Shown here: piece after piece, positions 51,867-60,770 of the stretch
How the letters are laid out: every line of letters starts with the position of its first letter
Position numbering within the stretch: position 1 is the first letter of the stretch
DNA from: Chryseobacterium contaminans
GTDB taxonomy: Bacteria; Bacteroidota; Bacteroidia; Flavobacteriales; Weeksellaceae
Direction: 5' to 3'
DNA length: 64,000 nucleotides
NCBI RefSeq assembly: GCF_001684955.1
Contig: NZ_MAYF01000223.1
Span: 1-64,000 of the forward strand
The notes under the pieces: generated by a model
The model's input: the letters and a program-made list of their open reading frames with translations, nothing else
What the model was told of the DNA's origin: nothing
Databases searched by the model: none
Program-made: the position numbers and the translations under genes

Positions 51867-51904
51867 AAAATATCAGACTGAAGATTTCTGAAGTCTGATA
51901 TTTT
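51867..51904 (+). promoter_or_regulatory. Intra-operon hairpin between rpsN and rpsH
   Basis: Perfect 13-bp stem AAAATATCAGACT (51867-51879) with AGTCTGATATTTT (51892-51904), 12-nt loop. A smaller dyad GAACAA/TTGTTC lies at 51836-51852. The stem ends in T, so partial termination (attenuation) or RNase processing are both possible. In E. coli this region is the S8 regulatory target, but at a different gene junction. Confidence 0.7.
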
Positions 51905-51961
51905 ACTCTTCAAGTCTTTGCAAAACTGATTGTTCTTTAACCAATAATTTATAAAAGAAAA

Positions 51962-52360
51962 ATGGTAACAGATCCAATTTCAGATTTCCTAACAAGAGTA
52001 AGGAACGCACAAAGCGCAGGCCACAAAGTGGTGGAAATTCCTGCATCGAAAATCAAAAAGGAGATTACTAAGATCTTATTTGATCAAGGTTATATCTTAA
52101 ACTACAAGTTTGAGGATAGCGCTGTTCAAGGTTCGATCAAAATCGCTTTAAAGTACGATAAGCAAACTAACAAACCTGCTATTAAGTCTATTCAAAGAGC
52201 TTCAAGACCAGGTTTAAGACAGTACAAAGGTTCAGCTGAGCTTCCAAGAGTACTTAACGGTTTGGGTATAGCTATCATCTCTACTTCTAAAGGAGTAATG
52301 ACTGATAAGAAAGCTAGAGAAGAGAAAGTAGGCGGTGAAGTAATCTGCTATGTTTATTAA
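51962..52360 (+). CDS. rpsH: 30S ribosomal protein S8
   Basis: 132 aa. [35 protein letters not shown] and the C-terminal [31 protein letters not shown] (STSxGxMTxxxA motif that binds 16S helix 21) are intact. S8 is the autogenous regulator of the spc operon in E. coli. Confidence 0.98.
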   Translation: MVTDPISDFLTRVRNAQSAGHKVVEIPASKIKKEITKILFDQGYILNYKFEDSAVQGSIKIALKYDKQTNKPAIKSIQRASRPGLRQYKGSAELPRVLNGLGIAIISTSKGVMTDKKAREEKVGGEVICYVY

Positions 52361-52377
52361 TTTTTAATCAGAGGAAA

Positions 52378-52923
52378 ATGTCAAGAATTGGTAAAGCAAT
52401 TATAACAATTCCAGCTGGAGTTACCATCACTGAAAACAACGGTGTAGTAACTGTAAAAGGAGCAAAAGGAGAACTTTCTCAGGAGCTTACAGCAGGAATT
52501 ACTTTAGAACAAAAAGATGGTGAGCTTAATGTAAACAGACCATCTGATTCTAAGCAACACAAAGCGCTTCACGGTTTATACAGAGCGTTAATTAACAACA
52601 TGATTGTTGGTGTTTCAGAAGGATTCACAAAACAATTAGAACTAGTAGGGGTAGGATACAGAGCATCTCACGCAGGTCAAAAGCTTGAGTTAGCTTTAGG
52701 ATTCTCTCACGGTATCGTATTAGAACTTCCAAGTGAAGTAAAAGTTGATACATTGACTGAAAAAGGTAAAAACCCAATTATTACTTTAACGTCTCATGAC
52801 AAGCAACTTCTAGGAATGGTTACTGCAAAGATCCGTTCTTTCAGAAAGCCTGAGCCATACAAAGGAAAAGGTGTAAGATTCGTAGGAGAAATTGTTAGAC
52901 GTAAAGCTGGTAAATCTGCTTAA
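52378..52923 (+). CDS. rplF: 50S ribosomal protein L6
   Basis: 181 aa with two related domains. SRIGKAIITIPAGVTITENNGVVTVKGAKGEL and the C-terminal IRSFRKPEPYKGKGVRFVGEIVRRKAGKSA are diagnostic. Located near the factor-binding site. Confidence 0.98.
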   Translation: MSRIGKAIITIPAGVTITENNGVVTVKGAKGELSQELTAGITLEQKDGELNVNRPSDSKQHKALHGLYRALINNMIVGVSEGFTKQLELVGVGYRASHAGQKLELALGFSHGIVLELPSEVKVDTLTEKGKNPIITLTSHDKQLLGMVTAKIRSFRKPEPYKGKGVRFVGEIVRRKAGKSA

Positions 52924-52938
52924 TAAATTATAAGTATT

Positions 52939-53292
52939 ATGGCATTAAGTAAATTAGAAAAAAGAATAAGAATCAAAAGAAGAGTAAGAGGAAAAATCTC
53001 TGGTTCTTCTGAATTGCCAAGATTATCTGTATATAAAAGTAATAAGGAAATTTACGCTCAGTTAATCGACGATAAAAATGGTAAAACTTTAGTATCAGCT
53101 TCTTCTAGAGAGAAAGGTGTAGATGCTAAAGGTACTAAGACAGAAGTTTCTACAGCTGTTGGTAAAGCTATTGCTGCTAAAGCTATCGCTGCTGGAATCG
53201 AAAATATTGTATTTGACAGAAACGGTTTCGTATATCACGGTAGAGTAAAAGCTCTAGCTGATGGTGCGAGAGAAGGAGGACTTAAATTCTAA
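52939..53292 (+). CDS. rplR: 50S ribosomal protein L18
   Basis: 117 aa 5S-rRNA-binding protein. The basic N terminus [41 protein letters not shown] and C-terminal [26 protein letters not shown] are typical. 19 bp before rpsE. Confidence 0.98.
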   Translation: MALSKLEKRIRIKRRVRGKISGSSELPRLSVYKSNKEIYAQLIDDKNGKTLVSASSREKGVDAKGTKTEVSTAVGKAIAAKAIAAGIENIVFDRNGFVYHGRVKALADGAREGGLKF

Positions 53293-53311
53293 TCATTAAA
53301 TTTCGGAAAAT

Positions 53312-53833
53312 ATGTTAGGACTAGATAATATAGAAAGAGTAAAACCGGGAGGATTAGAATTAAAAGATCGTCTCGTAGCTGTTAACAGAGTAACAAAAGT
53401 AACAAAAGGAGGTAGAGCTTTCGGATTTTCTGCTATCGTAGTTGTAGGTAACGAAGATGGGGTAATCGGTTTCGGTTTAGGAAAATCTAAAGAGGTTGCT
53501 TCTGCAATTGCTAAAGCAGTTGAAGATGCTAAGAAAAACCTTGTGAAAGTTCCTGTAATGAACCACACTATTCCTCACCAAACTACTGCTAGATACGGTG
53601 GTGCAGATATCTTCTTAAGACCTGCTTCTCACGGTACAGGGCTTATCGCCGGAGGTGCGGTAAGAGCGGTATTGGAATCAGCTGGTATTCACGATATCCT
53701 TTCAAAATCTAAAGGATCTTCTAACCCTCACAACGTAGTAAAAGCTACTTTCAAAGCGTTATTGGATATCAGAAGACCTGAAGAGATTGCTAGAATGAGA
53801 GGAATTTCTCTAAGTAAAGTGTTTAACGGTTAA
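53312..53833 (+). CDS. rpsE: 30S ribosomal protein S5
   Basis: 173 aa. Double-stranded RNA-binding N domain ([41 protein letters not shown]) and S5 C domain ([13 protein letters not shown]-like segment [20 protein letters not shown]). The loop around VTKVTKGGR, where spectinomycin-resistance changes arise, appears wild type. Confidence 0.98.
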   Translation: MLGLDNIERVKPGGLELKDRLVAVNRVTKVTKGGRAFGFSAIVVVGNEDGVIGFGLGKSKEVASAIAKAVEDAKKNLVKVPVMNHTIPHQTTARYGGADIFLRPASHGTGLIAGGAVRAVLESAGIHDILSKSKGSSNPHNVVKATFKALLDIRRPEEIARMRGISLSKVFNG

Positions 53834-53844
53834 TAATTAAAACA

Positions 53845-54021
53845 ATGGCAACAATTAAAGTAAAGCAAGTAAGAAGCGCTATTGGTAGAACAAAAACCCA
53901 AAAGAGAACGCTTGAAGCATTAGGATTAAAAAAACTTCACCAAGTTGTAGAGCACGAAGCTACTCCTTCTATCTTAGGAATGATCGCTGCTGTAGGTCAC
54001 TTACTTGAAGTTCAAAAATAA
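53845..54021 (+). CDS. rpmD: 50S ribosomal protein L30
   Basis: 58 aa, read directly between rpsE and rplO. ATG 53845, TAA 54019-54021. The sequence MATIKVKQVRSAIGRTKTQK then TLEALGLKKLHQVVEH matches L30, whose conserved core is SxIGRxxxQRxTLxxLGLxKxxxxV. Typical length for the family, 11 bp after rpsE. Confidence 0.97.
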   Translation: MATIKVKQVRSAIGRTKTQKRTLEALGLKKLHQVVEHEATPSILGMIAAVGHLLEVQK

Positions 54022-54042
54022 TTTTATAAAAGAGAAATTAAA

Positions 54043-54492
54043 ATGAATTTAAATAACATACAACCAGCTGCAGGATCTACTTTCAACTCAAAGAGAATTG
54101 GTAGAGGTCAAGGTAGTGGAAAAGGAGGTACTTCAACAAAAGGACACAAAGGTCAGAAATCTAGAGCTGGTTATTCTCAGAAGATCGGTTTCGAAGGTGG
54201 ACAGATGCCTTTACAAAGAAGATTACCTAAATTCGGATTCAAAAACGTAAACAGAAAAGAGTTTAGAGGAATTAACCTTGATACAATCCAAACTTTAATC
54301 GAAAACAAATCCATCACTGGAGATATCACGAAAGAAGTTTTAGTAGCAAACGGTTTAGTTTCTAAAAACGAATTAGTGAAAATTATGGGTAGAGGAGAAT
54401 TGAAATCTGCGGTTTCAATCTCTGCTGACAAATTCACTAAATCTGCTGAAGAGCTTATTGCTAAGGCAGGTGGAAAAGCAATTACCTTATAA
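54043..54492 (+). CDS. rplO: 50S ribosomal protein L15
   Basis: 149 aa. The glycine-rich N-terminal extension RIGRGQGSGKGGTSTKGHKGQKSRAGYSQKIGFEGGQMPLQRRLPKFGF is diagnostic. 9 bp before secY. Confidence 0.98.
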   Translation: MNLNNIQPAAGSTFNSKRIGRGQGSGKGGTSTKGHKGQKSRAGYSQKIGFEGGQMPLQRRLPKFGFKNVNRKEFRGINLDTIQTLIENKSITGDITKEVLVANGLVSKNELVKIMGRGELKSAVSISADKFTKSAEELIAKAGGKAITL

Positions 54493-54501
54493 TACTTACT
54501 A

Positions 54502-55881
54502 ATGAAAGAATTTATACAAACACTTAAAAATATTTGGAGTCTTAAAGAGCTTAGAGATAAAATTCTCTTCACTTTAGGGATTATCCTTGTGTATAGATTC
54601 GCATCTTATATCTCACTTCCTGCAATTAACCTTGCAGAGGTGGGAGATCTCTTAGAGCATTATAAAAATCAAGGCGGTAACAAGCAAGGAGCAGGTCTCC
54701 TTGGCTTGCTTTCGTCGTTTACGGGGGGAGCTTTCAGCCACGCTTCCGTAATGGCGTTAGGAATCATGCCTTATATTTCTGCTTCTATTATTGTTCAGTT
54801 GATGGGGATGGCTATTCCTTATCTTCAGAAGCTTCAGAAAGATGGAGAGTCAGGTAGAAATACATTGAACCAAATTACAAGATGGTTAACGATCGGGGTT
54901 TGTCTGGTACAGGCACCTTCTTACTTAACTTCTATTACTCAATTATTCTTACCGTATGCTCAGTTCCAGTCTGCATACTATGTAGAGCCCAATTCAATCA
55001 TGTTCTGGTTACCAAGTATTGTTATTCTTGTAGCTGGTTCAGTATTTGCAATGTGGCTAGGTGAAAAGATTACCGATAAAGGAATCGGAAATGGTATCTC
55101 TATCCTTATTATGGTGGGGATCCTTTCAAGATTACCTGAGGCATTCGTACAGGAGATGGCCGTGCAGAACGGAAAAGGAGGAATGGGATCTATCATGATC
55201 CTTGTTGAAGTATTATTCTGGATGTTGGTAGTTCTTTTAGCAGTGATCTTATCAGTAGCTGTTAGAAAAATTCCAATTCAGTATGTAAGCAGAGCTCAAG
55301 CAAGAGGAGGTGTAAACAGAAATCTTATGCAGGGAGCAAGACAATGGATTCCATTGAAAGTAAATGCTGCTGGTGTAATGCCGATTATCTTTGCTCAGGC
55401 ATTGATGTTCGTACCAGGATTATTAACAAAATTCGATGAGTCTAATACTTTTCTTGCAGGTTTCAAGAATGTTTTTAGCTGGCAGTACAACGTATTGTTT
55501 GCGCTATTAATTATTATCTTCTCATTTTTCTATACTGCGATTACTATTCCGGTAAACCAGATGGCTGATGATTTGAAGAGAAACGGAGGTTTAGTACCGA
55601 AAGTAAGACCCGGAAAAGAGACCGCTGATTATTTAGATGATATTTTATCAAAAATTACCTTGCCAGGTGCAATTTTTTTATCTATCTTTGCAGTCCTTCC
55701 AGCAATTGTGCATGGAAGCTTTGTTCAGACAGATGCGTTTGCCCTATTTTTCGGGGGAACGTCCCTATTAATTATGGTGGGTGTAATTTTAGATACAGTT
55801 CAACAGATTAATACTTATCTGCTGAACCATCATTATGATGGCTTAATGCAGTCTAAATTATCAAGAACGACTGGATATTAA
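54502..55881 (+). CDS. secY: Protein translocase subunit SecY
   Basis: 459 aa, ten transmembrane helices, the central channel of the SecYEG translocon. The plug/TM2 region (AGLLGLLSSFTGGAFSHASVMALGIMPYISASIIVQLM), the C-terminal cytoplasmic loop PIQYVSRAQARGGVN, and VRPGKETADYLDDILSKITLPGA are typical. Followed after 3 bp by infA; no adk or map gene lies between as in some other phyla. Confidence 0.97.
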   Translation: MKEFIQTLKNIWSLKELRDKILFTLGIILVYRFASYISLPAINLAEVGDLLEHYKNQGGNKQGAGLLGLLSSFTGGAFSHASVMALGIMPYISASIIVQLMGMAIPYLQKLQKDGESGRNTLNQITRWLTIGVCLVQAPSYLTSITQLFLPYAQFQSAYYVEPNSIMFWLPSIVILVAGSVFAMWLGEKITDKGIGNGISILIMVGILSRLPEAFVQEMAVQNGKGGMGSIMILVEVLFWMLVVLLAVILSVAVRKIPIQYVSRAQARGGVNRNLMQGARQWIPLKVNAAGVMPIIFAQALMFVPGLLTKFDESNTFLAGFKNVFSWQYNVLFALLIIIFSFFYTAITIPVNQMADDLKRNGGLVPKVRPGKETADYLDDILSKITLPGAIFLSIFAVLPAIVHGSFVQTDAFALFFGGTSLLIMVGVILDTVQQINTYLLNHHYDGLMQSKLSRTTGY

Positions 55882-55884
55882 TTT

Positions 55885-56100
55885 ATGGCAAAACAAAAAC
55901 ATATTGAACAAGATGGCGTGATTGTGGAAGCACTTTCAAACGCCATGTTCCGTGTAGAGCTGGAAAATGGGCATATTCTTATTGCTCATATCTCTGGCAA
56001 AATGAGAATGCATTATATTAAACTTTTACCTGGAGATAAGGTAAAACTAGAAATGTCTCCCTATGATTTAACAAAAGGGAGGATCACATTTAGATATTAA
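55885..56100 (+). CDS. infA: Translation initiation factor IF-1
   Basis: 71 aa OB-fold protein that binds the 30S A site. [64 protein letters not shown] covers the whole family. A strong hairpin follows in the 62-bp gap to rpmJ. Confidence 0.98.
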   Translation: MAKQKHIEQDGVIVEALSNAMFRVELENGHILIAHISGKMRMHYIKLLPGDKVKLEMSPYDLTKGRITFRY

Positions 56101-56108
56101 AACAATTA

Positions 56109-56136
56109 GCCAAATGGAATTCTCATTCCATTTGGC
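56109..56136 (+). promoter_or_regulatory. Hairpin between infA and rpmJ
   Basis: Perfect 12-bp stem GCCAAATGGAAT (56109-56120) with ATTCCATTTGGC (56125-56136), 4-nt loop. No proper T tract, so it is more likely an mRNA processing or stability element, or a partial terminator dividing spc from alpha genes. Confidence 0.7.
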
Positions 56137-56162
56137 ATTTGTAAAAAATAAATACTATCAAA

Positions 56163-56279
56163 ATGAAAGTAAGAGCATCAATTAAAAAAAGAAGCGCTGA
56201 TTGCAAAATCGTACGCAGAAAAGGTGTACTATTCGTAATCAACAAGAAGAACCCAAAATTTAAACAAAGACAAGGTTAA
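56163..56279 (+). CDS. rpmJ: 50S ribosomal protein L36, zinc-free form
   Basis: 38 aa, ATG 56163, TAA 56277-56279. [20 protein letters not shown] is followed by [18 protein letters not shown]. The usual CxxC...C...H zinc ligands are reduced to a single Cys, so this is the C-minus form. It lies 9 bp before rpsM. Confidence 0.97.
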   Translation: MKVRASIKKRSADCKIVRRKGVLFVINKKNPKFKQRQG

Positions 56280-56288
56280 CATTAAATT

Positions 56289-56666
56289 ATGGCGAGAATT
56301 GCAGGTATTGATTTACCAAAAAACAAAAGAGGTGTTATCGGTTTAACTTACATCTATGGAGTAGGAAGAAGTACTTCTTCTGAAATCCTTAAAGCTGCCG
56401 GTATCAGCGAAGACAAGAAAGTCAACGAATGGAATGACGATGAATTGGCTGCAATCAGAACATATATCTCTGAAAACGTAAAAGTAGAAGGAGAATTGAG
56501 ATCTGAAGTGCAATTGAACATCAAGAGATTGATGGACATAGGATGCCAACGAGGAATACGTCACAGACTTGGATTACCTTTAAGAGGCCAGAGAACGAAA
56601 AACAACTCTAGAACACGTAAAGGGAAGAGAAAAACTGTTGCTAACAAGAAAAAAGCTAGTAAATAA
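56289..56666 (+). CDS. rpsM: 30S ribosomal protein S13
   Basis: 125 aa. [28 protein letters not shown] (helix-two-turn-helix) and [39 protein letters not shown] are diagnostic. It bridges to the 50S subunit. First of the alpha-operon set S13-S11-S4-RpoA-L17. Confidence 0.98.
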   Translation: MARIAGIDLPKNKRGVIGLTYIYGVGRSTSSEILKAAGISEDKKVNEWNDDELAAIRTYISENVKVEGELRSEVQLNIKRLMDIGCQRGIRHRLGLPLRGQRTKNNSRTRKGKRKTVANKKKASK

Positions 56667-56678
56667 TCGTTAGGAATT

Positions 56679-57068
56679 ATGGCAAAACAAACTAAAGTAG
56701 TTAAGAAAAGAAAAGTAAAAGTTGAAGCTATTGGTGAAGCTCATATTCAGGCTTCTTTCAATAACATCATCATTTCTTTAACAAATAAAAACGGAGAGGT
56801 TATCTCTTGGGCTTCTGCCGGTAAAATGGGATTCAGAGGTTCTAAAAAGAATACTCCATTTGCTGCTCAGATGGCAGCTGAAAATTGCTCTGCTGTAGCT
56901 CACGAAGCTGGTTTAAGAAGAGTAAAGGTGTTTGTGAAAGGTCCAGGTGCAGGTAGAGAATCTGCGATCAGATCTATCCACAATTCAGGAATTGAAGTTT
57001 CAGAAATCGTTGACGTGACTCCTATGCCACACAACGGATGTAGACCACCAAAAAGAAGAAGAGTTTAA
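56679..57068 (+). CDS. rpsK: 30S ribosomal protein S11
   Basis: 129 aa. [47 protein letters not shown] and the C-terminal [18 protein letters not shown] are typical. Part of the platform at the mRNA exit. 19 bp before rpsD. Confidence 0.98.
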   Translation: MAKQTKVVKKRKVKVEAIGEAHIQASFNNIIISLTNKNGEVISWASAGKMGFRGSKKNTPFAAQMAAENCSAVAHEAGLRRVKVFVKGPGAGRESAIRSIHNSGIEVSEIVDVTPMPHNGCRPPKRRRV

Positions 57069-57087
57069 TTTTTAGAATTTACCCATT

Positions 57088-57696
57088 ATGGCAAGATATA
57101 TTGGACCTAAAACTAAGATTGCTAGAAAGTTTGGTGCTGCAATCTACGGAGATGATAAAAACTTCGAAAAAAGAAAGAACCAACCGCCAGGACAACACGG
57201 TCCTAATAAAAGAAGAGGTGCTAAAAAATCAGAATATGCAGTTCAGTTAGCTGAAAAACAAAAAGCTAAATATACTTACGGTATCTTAGAAAGACAGTTT
57301 GCTAACTTATTTGAAAAAGCACACAGAAGTAAAGGTGTAACAGGGGAAGTTCTATTACAACTTTGTGAATCAAGATTGGATAACGTAGTATACAGATTAG
57401 GTTTTGCTAAAACCAGATCTGGAGCTAGACAATTAGTTTCTCACAGACACATCACTGTGAACGGAGAAATCCTTAATATCCCTTCTTACTTGGTAAAAGC
57501 TGGTGATGTAATCGCTGTAAGAGAAAAGTCTAAGTCTCTTGAAGTTGTTACCAATGCATTGGCTTCTAAGTCAAACTATGAGTGGTTACAATTCAACGAT
57601 GAGAAGAAAGAAGGTACCTTCATTTCTGCTCCTGAAAGAATCCAGATTCCGGAAGACATCAAGGAGAACCTTATCGTCGAACTTTACTCTAAATAA
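57088..57696 (+). CDS. rpsD: 30S ribosomal protein S4
   Basis: 202 aa assembly initiator. S4 domain ([41 protein letters not shown]). The N-terminal region lacks the four-Cys zinc knuckle found in some S4 proteins. It is a common autogenous repressor of the alpha operon elsewhere. 33 bp before rpoA. Confidence 0.98.
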   Translation: MARYIGPKTKIARKFGAAIYGDDKNFEKRKNQPPGQHGPNKRRGAKKSEYAVQLAEKQKAKYTYGILERQFANLFEKAHRSKGVTGEVLLQLCESRLDNVVYRLGFAKTRSGARQLVSHRHITVNGEILNIPSYLVKAGDVIAVREKSKSLEVVTNALASKSNYEWLQFNDEKKEGTFISAPERIQIPEDIKENLIVELYSK

Positions 57697-57729
57697 TTTT
57701 TTAATCAAATTTTTGCTCAACCCAATAAT

Positions 57730-58725
57730 ATGGCAATTTTACAATTCATAAAACCCGATAAAGTAATTTTACTTAACTCTGATGAATTTAAAGGTCAATT
57801 TGAATTCAGACCTTTAGAACCAGGTTTCGGGCTTACAATCGGTAATGCTTTGAGAAGAGTGTTGCTTTCTTCTCTGGAAGGATACGCTATTTCATCTATC
57901 AAAATAGAAGGTGTAGAGCACGAATTTTCAACTATTCCAGGAGTAATCGAAGACGTTACCGAAATTATTCTTAACCTAAAGCAGGTAAGATTAAAAGCTT
58001 CAGCAGAAGGCCAGGCTAATGAGCAGGTTGTTGCTAAAGTTTCAGGTCAAACGATTATTACTGCTGGTGATTTAGGAAAATCGATCAACGGATTCGAGGT
58101 ATTAAACCCGGATTTAGTGATTTGTAACCTAAATACTGATGTAACTTTCGAAATTACTTTCAATATTGAAAAAGGTAGAGGATATGTTCCTTCAGAACAA
58201 AATAAGTCGAACAATGCACCTGTAGGTACTATTGCTATTGACTCTATTTTCACGCCGATCAAGAAAGTACAATACAGCATTGAAAATTATCGTGTAGAGC
58301 AAAAAACAGACTACGAAAAACTTGTATTAGATATAGAAACTGACGGGTCTATCAGCCCTCAGAATGCTTTAACAGAAGCTTCTAAGATATTAATTTATCA
58401 CTTCATGCTATTCTCTGATGAGAGAATCACTCTTGAAACTGAAGCTGTAAAAGCGTCTATCCAATATGATGAGGAAACTCTTCATACAAGACAATTACTT
58501 AAGTCTAAATTAGCAGATATGGATCTTTCTGTAAGAGCCCTTAACTGTCTTAAAGCAGCTGAAGTAGAAACTCTTGGAGAATTGGTTTCTTACAGTAAGT
58601 CTGATTTGATGAAATTCAGAAATTTTGGTAAAAAATCTTTGACAGAACTAGAAGAATTAGTGCATTCAAAAGGTCTTAACTTCGGTTTCGACGTTGCAAA
58701 ATATAAGTTAGACGCTGATAAATAA
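57730..58725 (+). CDS. rpoA: DNA-directed RNA polymerase subunit alpha
   Basis: 331 aa. N-terminal dimerisation domain (about 1-235, [48 protein letters not shown]) and a C-terminal domain (about 255-325, [45 protein letters not shown]) with two helix-hairpin-helix motifs that contact DNA and activators. Complete and of normal length. Confidence 0.98.
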   Translation: MAILQFIKPDKVILLNSDEFKGQFEFRPLEPGFGLTIGNALRRVLLSSLEGYAISSIKIEGVEHEFSTIPGVIEDVTEIILNLKQVRLKASAEGQANEQVVAKVSGQTIITAGDLGKSINGFEVLNPDLVICNLNTDVTFEITFNIEKGRGYVPSEQNKSNNAPVGTIAIDSIFTPIKKVQYSIENYRVEQKTDYEKLVLDIETDGSISPQNALTEASKILIYHFMLFSDERITLETEAVKASIQYDEETLHTRQLLKSKLADMDLSVRALNCLKAAEVETLGELVSYSKSDLMKFRNFGKKSLTELEELVHSKGLNFGFDVAKYKLDADK

Positions 58726-58731
58726 TTAATA

Positions 58732-59253
58732 ATGAGACACGGTAAAAAATTCAATCACTTAGGAAGAACAGCTTCTCACAGAAGTGCTTTACTTTCTAAT
58801 ATGGCTTGTTCTCTAATTGAGCATAAAAGAATCAACACTACTGTTGCTAAAGCTAAAGCTTTAAGAGTATATGTTGAGCCTCTATTAACAAAAGCAAAAG
58901 AAGATACTACACACAACAGAAGAGTAGTATTCTCTTACCTTCAAAATAAATTTGCGGTTGCTGAATTATTCAGAACTGTAGCTCCTAAAATCGCTGAAAG
59001 AAACGGTGGTTATACAAGAATCATCAAGACAGGATTCAGACCAGGTGATGCTGCTGATACTGCTCTTATCGAATTAGTAGATTTCAACGAGCTTTACAAC
59101 CCGAATGCAGAGGAGAAAAAAGCTACAAGAAGAAGCAGAAGATCATCTGCTGCACCTAAAAAAGCTGAAGCAGTAGTTGCTGAAGCTCCTGCAGTAGAAG
59201 AGAAAGTAGAAGAAGCTAAAGCTGATACTACTGAAGAAAAAACTGAAGAATAA
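58732..59253 (+). CDS. rplQ: 50S ribosomal protein L17 with acidic tail
   Basis: 173 aa. The conserved core (1-~120: [45 protein letters not shown]) is followed by a ~50 residue extension, first basic ([11 protein letters not shown]) then Ala/Glu-rich ([29 protein letters not shown]). Such low-complexity tails on L17 occur in Bacteroidota. Last gene of the ribosomal cluster; terminator 22 bp beyond. Confidence 0.97.
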   Translation: MRHGKKFNHLGRTASHRSALLSNMACSLIEHKRINTTVAKAKALRVYVEPLLTKAKEDTTHNRRVVFSYLQNKFAVAELFRTVAPKIAERNGGYTRIIKTGFRPGDAADTALIELVDFNELYNPNAEEKKATRRSRRSSAAPKKAEAVVAEAPAVEEKVEEAKADTTEEKTEE

Positions 59254-59275
59254 TATTCATTCAGATATCAATAGA

Positions 59276-59306
59276 AAACCATCCGAAATCCGGATGGTTT
59301 TTTTTT
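59276..59306 (+). terminator. Terminator of the ribosomal cluster
   Basis: Stem AAACCATCCG (59276-59285) with CGGATGGTTT (59291-59300), 5-nt loop, followed by six more T. Confidence 0.93.
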
Positions 59307-59322
59307 ATGTCTGTGTAAAAGT

Positions 59323-59349
59323 ATAAAAAAACCGTCCCTGCTGGGACGG
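59323..59349 (-). terminator. Terminator of the lipoprotein gene
   Basis: Stem CCGTCCC (59332-59338) with GGGACGG (59343-59349), 4-nt loop; the T tract is on the minus strand (complement of the A run 59325-59331). Just beyond the stop at 59357. Confidence 0.88.
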
Positions 59350-59356
59350 CTTTATT

Positions 59357-59791
59357 TTATATTTTGGTTCTTTTTAATTCTATAATATTATTACCCTGTT
59401 CAAGATGAAGACTGTCTCCTTTTACCCTTGCGGTCATATCATCTTTTTTATAGATGGTTTCGTCTCCTTTAGTTTCCGATTTAGGAAGGGTAAACGTCTT
59501 TTTATTGCTGGTAATGGCTACTGTACTTTCTTTCGGATCATTTTTGAAAACTACTTTTACCAATGTTCCATCTGTAGCCTTGTAAACAAAATCTGTTTTT
59601 TCAAACTTTTTACCATTCACATCTACTGTTGATGAACTCTGGGTTACAGAATCAATCTTTCCGTTGTTGTCTGTAACTACTGTTTCTGAGCTATCTGTTT
59701 TAATGACACTCTTATTTCCGCTTTCACTTTTTTTGCAGCTGATTACAGTTAATGCAAGAACAGCGCTAAGTGCTAAAAGACTTTTTTTCAT
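59357..59791 (-). CDS. Lipoprotein of unknown function
   Basis: 144 aa. Signal peptide MKKSLLALSAVLALTVISCKK with lipobox VISC. The mature part opens with a Ser/Thr/Asp-rich stretch (SGNKSVIKTDSSETVVTDNNGKIDSVTQSSSTVDVNG) and continues as a beta-rich fold (KKFEKTDFVYKATDGTLVKVVFKND, KKTFTLPKSETKGDETIYKKDDMTARVKGDSLHLEQGN), reminiscent of MliC-type lysozyme-inhibitor lipoproteins (low confidence). Monocistronic, convergent with the ribosomal cluster. Confidence 0.8.
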   Translation of the reverse strand: MKKSLLALSAVLALTVISCKKSESGNKSVIKTDSSETVVTDNNGKIDSVTQSSSTVDVNGKKFEKTDFVYKATDGTLVKVVFKNDPKESTVAITSNKKTFTLPKSETKGDETIYKKDDMTARVKGDSLHLEQGNNIIELKRTKI

Positions 59792-60131
59792 GATTATATT
59801 ATTTGATATTCAATATGATTTTTACCCTTTAATTTTGCAAAAATCATGCCTTACAATATGATGATTTTTTCACTTTTTGGACAAATAATTTTGTCTTTTT
59901 CTTTTAATAATATAAAATGATATTCAGTTTTTAGTAACAAAATCATTGTCAGTACAATGACAGGTTGATTTGTTAAAATTTATTAAAAAAATATAGTTTT
60001 GAAATGGAAAAATAATTAATTTTAATAAGACTAAAAACTAACCATAACTGTAAACTCACTCCCAAGATTACACAAAAGTGTAATTGACTACAATTTGTTT
60101 TCTGTTGAAATTTGTTTCAAATAATAAAGAC
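59792..60131. other. Intergenic stretch between lipoprotein and response regulator genes
   Basis: AT-rich, no ORF I can support. It holds a small dyad CATTGT-CAGT-ACAATG (59944-59959), overlapping a second dyad TGTCA/TGACA, of unknown use, and the dyad plus promoter at 60067-60114, listed separately. Confidence 0.6.
60067..60114 (+). promoter_or_regulatory. Regulated promoter of the signalling operon with ATTACAC/GTGTAAT dyad
   Basis: Perfect dyad ATTACAC-AAAA-GTGTAAT (60067-60084) runs into TTG (60084-60086); GAAATTTG (60107-60114) follows at 20 nt as an imperfect -7 box (GA in place of TA). The 11-mer GTGTAATTGAC, the 18-nt spacer length and the -7 type are all repeated at 63042-63089. Confidence 0.75.
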
Positions 60132-60764
60132 ATGAGCATTTCTATTGCCATAGTAGAAGACGAAAAAAACTACAACAATGCGTTGAAGAAGGTGATCAAT
60201 TATCAAAAGGATATGAAAGTTGTTGGCCAATTCTTCGATGGCAATGATGCCTTGAAAAACTTACCTGACCTTTCGCCCAATGTTGTCATGATGGATATCC
60301 AGCTCCAGGATATGCTGGGTATTGAAATCATTGAAAAGCTTAAAAAAGAAATGCCCGAAACCCATTTCATCATGTGCACCAGTTTTGAAGATGATGAAAA
60401 GATCTTTAATTCTTTAAAAGCAGGTGCCATGGGATATCTTGTTAAGGGTGAAAGTATGGATAAAATACTCTCTTCTATCCGGGATGTGTATAACGGTGGA
60501 GCTCCTATGAGTTTTTCTATTGCTAGGAGAGTCCTTCAGCACTTTGAAAAGAAACTTTCAGAGATCAAAGGTTTTGATGAACTGACCAAACGAGAACAGG
60601 AAATTCTTGAACTTCTCTCGCAAGGTTTCCTATACAAAGAAATTGCAGATCAAAAGTGTATCAGTATGGATACTGTGAAAAAGCATGTTGGAAATATTTA
60701 CAGAAAACTCCACGTCAGCAATAAAGTGGAGGCTATTAATAAATTTAACCATTTTAAAAACTAA
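60132..60764 (+). CDS. NarL/LuxR-family response regulator
   Basis: 210 aa from the ATG of MSISIAIVEDEKNYNNAL; the open frame extends 16 codons upstream into the promoter. Receiver domain (about 1-120) with E/D pair EDE, phospho-acceptor D55 (VVMMDIQLQD), and LVKGESMDKIL at the conserved Lys. C-terminal LuxR HTH (about 148-205: LTKREQEILELLSQGFLYKEIADQKCISMDTVKKHVGNIYRKLHVSNKVEAI). Operon with a protein of unknown function, a membrane protein and the partner kinase. The dyad over its own promoter is the probable binding site. Confidence 0.93.
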   Translation: MSISIAIVEDEKNYNNALKKVINYQKDMKVVGQFFDGNDALKNLPDLSPNVVMMDIQLQDMLGIEIIEKLKKEMPETHFIMCTSFEDDEKIFNSLKAGAMGYLVKGESMDKILSSIRDVYNGGAPMSFSIARRVLQHFEKKLSEIKGFDELTKREQEILELLSQGFLYKEIADQKCISMDTVKKHVGNIYRKLHVSNKVEAINKFNHFKN

Positions 60765-60770
60765 GAAACC

